This document shows positions 37,083 through 40,421 of a stretch of 40,421 nt of DNA, in pieces. Position 1 is the first letter of the stretch. Every line of letters starts with the position of its first letter. This DNA is from an uncultured Clostridia bacterium. GTDB lineage: Bacteria > Bacillota > Clostridia > Christensenellales > Borkfalkiaceae. The position numbers and the translations under genes are program-made. The stretch covers positions 1 to 40,421 of the forward strand of contig CAJOMT010000002.1 of the NCBI GenBank assembly GCA_905235815.1, read 5' to 3'. Below the pieces are notes generated by a model, which was not told the origin of the DNA, did no database searches, and saw nothing but the letters and a program-made list of their open reading frames with translations.

Positions 37083-39530
37083 ATGGTTAAAAAATACACG
37101 ATTAGCGGTATGACTTGTTCCGCATGTTCTGCGACGGTTGAACGGAGCGTAAGTAAAATTGACGGCGCGGAAAAAGTTACCGTAAACTTAATAAGCGGAA
37201 TACTTTCCGTCGAAATGCAAGAGGACTTGACGCCGTCTATAATCGCTGCGGTGAAAGCGGCAGGGTACGGCATAAAAGAAGGTTCTACTCATTCGAGGGA
37301 TAGGGGGCAAGCAAGAAAACTGAGAAATCGCCTTATCGTTTCTATTCCGCTCGTCGTTATATTGATGTATATATCAATGGGGCACATGATAGGACTCCCT
37401 TTGCCTCATTTTCTGCACGAACCGTTTTATTTTGCGCTGTCGCAAGCGATAATCGCCTTGCCGGTAATGATAATTAACGGCAAGTATTTTACGAGCGGTT
37501 TCAAGAAATTGTTTACGGGCAAGCCGAATATGGACTCCCTCGTCGCGCTGGGCGCTTTTACATCTTATGCATACGGCGTGTTTGCGCTCGTAATGATAGG
37601 GCTTAAAAAGGACGTAGACTTATATAAAAACAATCTGTATTTCGAGGGTGCGGCGATGATACTGACGCTTATCACCGTCGGAAAATACTTGGAAGAGAAG
37701 TCGAAGAATAAGACGATGAGCGCCGTCGAAAAACTTCTCGATTTAACGCCCGATACCGCCGTTATTTTGATAGACGGCGTCGAAACGGAAATAAAGACCG
37801 CAGACCTTAAAAAGGGCGATATAGTCGTATTAAAGAGCGGTTATACCGTTCCTGCCGACGGCGAAATAATAAGCGGCGGAGGCTTGGCGGACGAATCCGT
37901 CATAACGGGCGAGAGCATACCCGTTTATAAAAACGTGGGCGATAAAGTCGTCTGCGGCACGAGTTTCAGCGGCGGCTATGCGCTATTTCGGGCTGAAAAC
38001 GTCGGCGAGGACTCGACCGTTTTCAAAATAGTAAAACTCGTCGAGGACGCAAATTCGACCAAAGTTCCGATTGCGAGAGTTGCGGATAAAGTCGCCGGCA
38101 TTTTCGTCCCGACAGTAATTGCCATTGCTATTACGGCGTTTGCCGTGTGGTTGATAGCCGGCGAAAGCGTTCAGTTTGCGGTAAATATTGCGGTAAGCGT
38201 CTTGGTCGTTTCTTGCCCTTGCGCATTAGGGCTTGCCACTCCTGCCGCCTTAATGGCAGGCACGGGGAAGTCTGCCGAAAACGGCATACTCGTCAAAAGC
38301 GGAGCGGCTTTGCAGTCGCTTGCGTCCGTAAATTACGTCGTGCTCGATAAGACGGGAACTATAACGTTCGGTAAGCCCGAAATTGACGTTTACGAACATA
38401 TAGGCGGACTTTCAGATAAAGAATTTATAGGTTTATGCGCCTCGTTAGAGGGTTTGAGTTCGCATATTTTGGCTGAACCCATAGTAAAGGCGGCAGAGGA
38501 AATCGGCGCCGAAAAATATGAAATCACAAATTTTGAGAGCATAGCCGGCAAAGGCGTAAAGGGCGACTTTGGCGATAGAACAATAATAATCGGCAACCGA
38601 GAATTGATGACCGAGAGCGGCGTTTCTACAAAGGTCTACGACGATAAAGTGGCAGCCGCAGAGGGTAGCGGCTCGACGGTGCTGTTCTGTTCGTTTAACG
38701 GGCAAATGACGGGCTATATAGCGATAAAAGATAAAATAAAGCCGACGAGCGTAGCGGCGATAAATGAGTTTAAAGAGAAGAATATCGGAATTCTGATGCT
38801 GACGGGCGATAGCGACGGAGCGGCGAGCGCAGTTGCGGAAGAACTCGGTATAGAATATAGGTCAAAGGTTTTGCCGAGTGATAAGCATACTTACGTCAAG
38901 GCGTTGATGGACGAAGGCAAGTGCGTTATGATGATAGGCGACGGCGTAAACGACGCCCCCGCATTAACTCAGGCGAACGTCGGGGCGGCGATAGGCGCCG
39001 GCACCGATATAGCGATAGAGAGTGCGGACGTAGTGCTGATAAGAAACGACCTATGCGACGCAGTCGAGGCGGTGAACCTCGGCAGGGCGGTAATGCGTAA
39101 TATCAAAGAGAATTTGTTTTGGGCGTTTTTCTATAATATAATATTGATACCGATAGCGTGCGGAGCGCTATATGCGCCGACGGGCATACTGTTAAACCCG
39201 ATGCTTGCCTCGCTTGCGATGAGTTTATCGAGTATTTTCGTAGTCGGTAACGCATTGAGATTAAGATTTTTTAAATTTAAAACAAAAAATATAAAAACCG
39301 AAGGAGAAGAAACTATGTTTTGCAAAAAGAATAAGACAGTCGTGCATATCGACGGAATGATGTGCGAGCATTGCCAAAAGAGGGTAGAGACGGTGCTTTC
39401 CGAGTTCGGAAGCGTAAAAGTCGATTTAAAGAAAAAGACAGCCGAGATAATCGACTGTACCGCTGAAAACGATGAGATTGTAAAGGCGATCGACGAGGCG
39501 GGATACAAGGTAACCGAGATAGAGAGATAA
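37083..39530 (+). CDS. copA: Copper-translocating P-type ATPase with N- and C-terminal HMA domains
   Basis: N-terminal HMA (SGMTCSACSATVE), SCPCALGLATPAAL, DKTGTITFGKP, MIGDGVNDAPAL, C-terminal HMA (IDGMMCEHCQKRVE). Confidence 0.95.
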   Translation: MVKKYTISGMTCSACSATVERSVSKIDGAEKVTVNLISGILSVEMQEDLTPSIIAAVKAAGYGIKEGSTHSRDRGQARKLRNRLIVSIPLVVILMYISMGHMIGLPLPHFLHEPFYFALSQAIIALPVMIINGKYFTSGFKKLFTGKPNMDSLVALGAFTSYAYGVFALVMIGLKKDVDLYKNNLYFEGAAMILTLITVGKYLEEKSKNKTMSAVEKLLDLTPDTAVILIDGVETEIKTADLKKGDIVVLKSGYTVPADGEIISGGGLADESVITGESIPVYKNVGDKVVCGTSFSGGYALFRAENVGEDSTVFKIVKLVEDANSTKVPIARVADKVAGIFVPTVIAIAITAFAVWLIAGESVQFAVNIAVSVLVVSCPCALGLATPAALMAGTGKSAENGILVKSGAALQSLASVNYVVLDKTGTITFGKPEIDVYEHIGGLSDKEFIGLCASLEGLSSHILAEPIVKAAEEIGAEKYEITNFESIAGKGVKGDFGDRTIIIGNRELMTESGVSTKVYDDKVAAAEGSGSTVLFCSFNGQMTGYIAIKDKIKPTSVAAINEFKEKNIGILMLTGDSDGAASAVAEELGIEYRSKVLPSDKHTYVKALMDEGKCVMMIGDGVNDAPALTQANVGAAIGAGTDIAIESADVVLIRNDLCDAVEAVNLGRAVMRNIKENLFWAFFYNIILIPIACGALYAPTGILLNPMLASLAMSLSSIFVVGNALRLRFFKFKTKNIKTEGEETMFCKKNKTVVHIDGMMCEHCQKRVETVLSEFGSVKVDLKKKTAEIIDCTAENDEIVKAIDEAGYKVTEIER
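39315..39530 (+). CDS. Possible independently translated CopZ-like copper chaperone (in-frame internal start inside copA)
   Basis: AAGGAG at 39301-39306, 8 nt before in-frame ATG 39315; product MFCKKNKTVVHIDGMMCEHCQKRVETVLSEF... (71 aa). Confidence 0.45.
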   Translation: MFCKKNKTVVHIDGMMCEHCQKRVETVLSEFGSVKVDLKKKTAEIIDCTAENDEIVKAIDEAGYKVTEIER

Positions 39531-39543
39531 TTTTAGCCTAATA

Positions 39544-39594
39544 AAAATGCGGACAATATCGTGTATTTTAACGATATTGTCCGCATTTTATTTT
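39544..39594. terminator. Rho-independent (probably bidirectional) terminator after copA
   Basis: Perfect 19-bp inverted repeat 39544-39562/39571-39589, 8-nt loop, flanking A and T tracts. Confidence 0.9.
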
Positions 39595-39713
39595 GGCCTG
39601 TATTACGGTTGTTTTCCTTTTGCCCTTTTCCACAAAGTGCGTATGCTTTCATTTTTAATCATTTGCCTATATAAATCGCTTTCGGATTAGAGTTTATTTG
39701 AAAATTTAAGTTG

Positions 39714-40289
39714 TTATTTTTTTATATGCATAATATTTTTGCTTATATCAATATAAATTAAATCTTTTTTATGCAAACATTCTAAATCATCTAATAAATC
39801 TTGTTTTGTCCTAAAAACTGTAGTATATATGTCTGTTGATACAAAACTATTAATCAAATCATTTATGGTAAATTCTTCTATGCCCAGTTTATTCAATTCT
39901 TTTAAATATATATATAAAGCGGCTTCTGTTTCGGTTAGGCAATTTATTGTTTTTTTTATATTAATAGGCAGATAAATTGCAGAAATAAGGCTGCCGAAAG
40001 GAGTTATACCAAGTAAGAACGATATAATATGCAAGGTAAGCTCCGAGATGTTAATCGAAATATTTTTTATTAACGTCATTAAGCATAAATAGCCATTATT
40101 GCCTGTACCACTATATGAAACATGTTCACAGAAAATATTTTTAGGTAAATTTTGATTTTTTAAACTTTTTAGGATTTTCTCCGCATCTTCTACACTGTTA
40201 ATTTCCAAAATTTCACTTAAATATTTTTTTGCGAACTGTTCACTTTTGTTGTAAAAAACTATCTTTTCATTTGTGTATTGTTTATTCAT
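39714..40289 (-). CDS. Hypothetical protein with hydrophobic central segment and winged-helix-like C-terminus
   Basis: 191 aa, AGGAAA SD upstream of ATG 40289; AT-rich; ISELTLHIISFLLGITPFGSLISAIYLPI hydrophobic stretch. Confidence 0.7.
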   Translation of the reverse strand: MNKQYTNEKIVFYNKSEQFAKKYLSEILEINSVEDAEKILKSLKNQNLPKNIFCEHVSYSGTGNNGYLCLMTLIKNISINISELTLHIISFLLGITPFGSLISAIYLPINIKKTINCLTETEAALYIYLKELNKLGIEEFTINDLINSFVSTDIYTTVFRTKQDLLDDLECLHKKDLIYIDISKNIMHIKK

Positions 40290-40305
40290 AATTTTTCCTG
40301 TATTT

Positions 40306-40421
40306 TTACCCGCGTGTCCAGTAATAGTCGCAATAGCCTGATGTTAAGGCATTTGCGGCGAAAGAAGCATTTGTTACATCAACATCGTATAATGAATACA
40401 TCGTAACGTGCCAACCGATCG
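40306..40421 (-). CDS. 3' end of a truncated hypothetical CDS running off the window
   Basis: Minus-strand open frame ...IGWHVTMYSLYDVDVTNASFAANALTSGYCDYYWTRG* reaching the window edge; 16 nt upstream of the next gene. Confidence 0.55.
   Translation of the reverse strand, partial: IGWHVTMYSLYDVDVTNASFAANALTSGYCDYYWTRG

Noticed and set aside
1-40421. CRISPR arrays, tRNA/rRNA genes, insertion sequences, prophage
   Set aside because: I saw no repeat-spacer pattern, tRNA/rRNA signature, transposase or phage structural gene on reading the window; a dedicated scan (tRNAscan-SE, CRISPR finder, ISfinder) would be needed to be certain.

Overview
The window is about 40 kb from a Gram-positive, Clostridia-like, probably spore-forming bacterium. 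This rests on family recognition by eye; no searches were run. Most of it is tightly packed housekeeping genes: secD-secF-recJ-rel-hemZ; rpsO-pnp; a pyridoxamine kinase; a small predicted helical protein; rplU-rpmA-ogg; dgt-dnaG-rpoD-trmK-Nif3-zinc-ribbon-MFS; spmA-spmB on the minus strand; metG-tatD-rsmA; a Cys-containing hypothetical protein; a minus-strand operon lepA-hemW-dnaE-pfkA-PPi-type PFK; a glycerophosphodiester phosphodiesterase; and a copper P-type ATPase. The last ~0.8 kb is an AT-rich accessory fragment with a hypothetical membrane/winged-helix-like protein and the 3' end of a truncated upstream gene. I saw no rRNA, tRNA, CRISPR array or intact mobile element, and no clearly new multigene system. 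The observations most worth checking are: (i) a CopA with a C-terminal heavy-metal-binding domain preceded by an in-frame Shine-Dalgarno and ATG, which could yield a separate CopZ-like chaperone; (ii) a Cys-containing hypothetical protein behind a SigK-like promoter; (iii) an L27 with a short N-terminal extension and no prp gene in the rplU-rpmA operon; (iv) an rplU leader with mutually exclusive hairpins; (v) an MFS transporter with a ~150-aa loop insertion; (vi) adjacent ATP-type and PPi-type phosphofructokinases in an operon with dnaE; and (vii) the AT-rich terminal gene pair.
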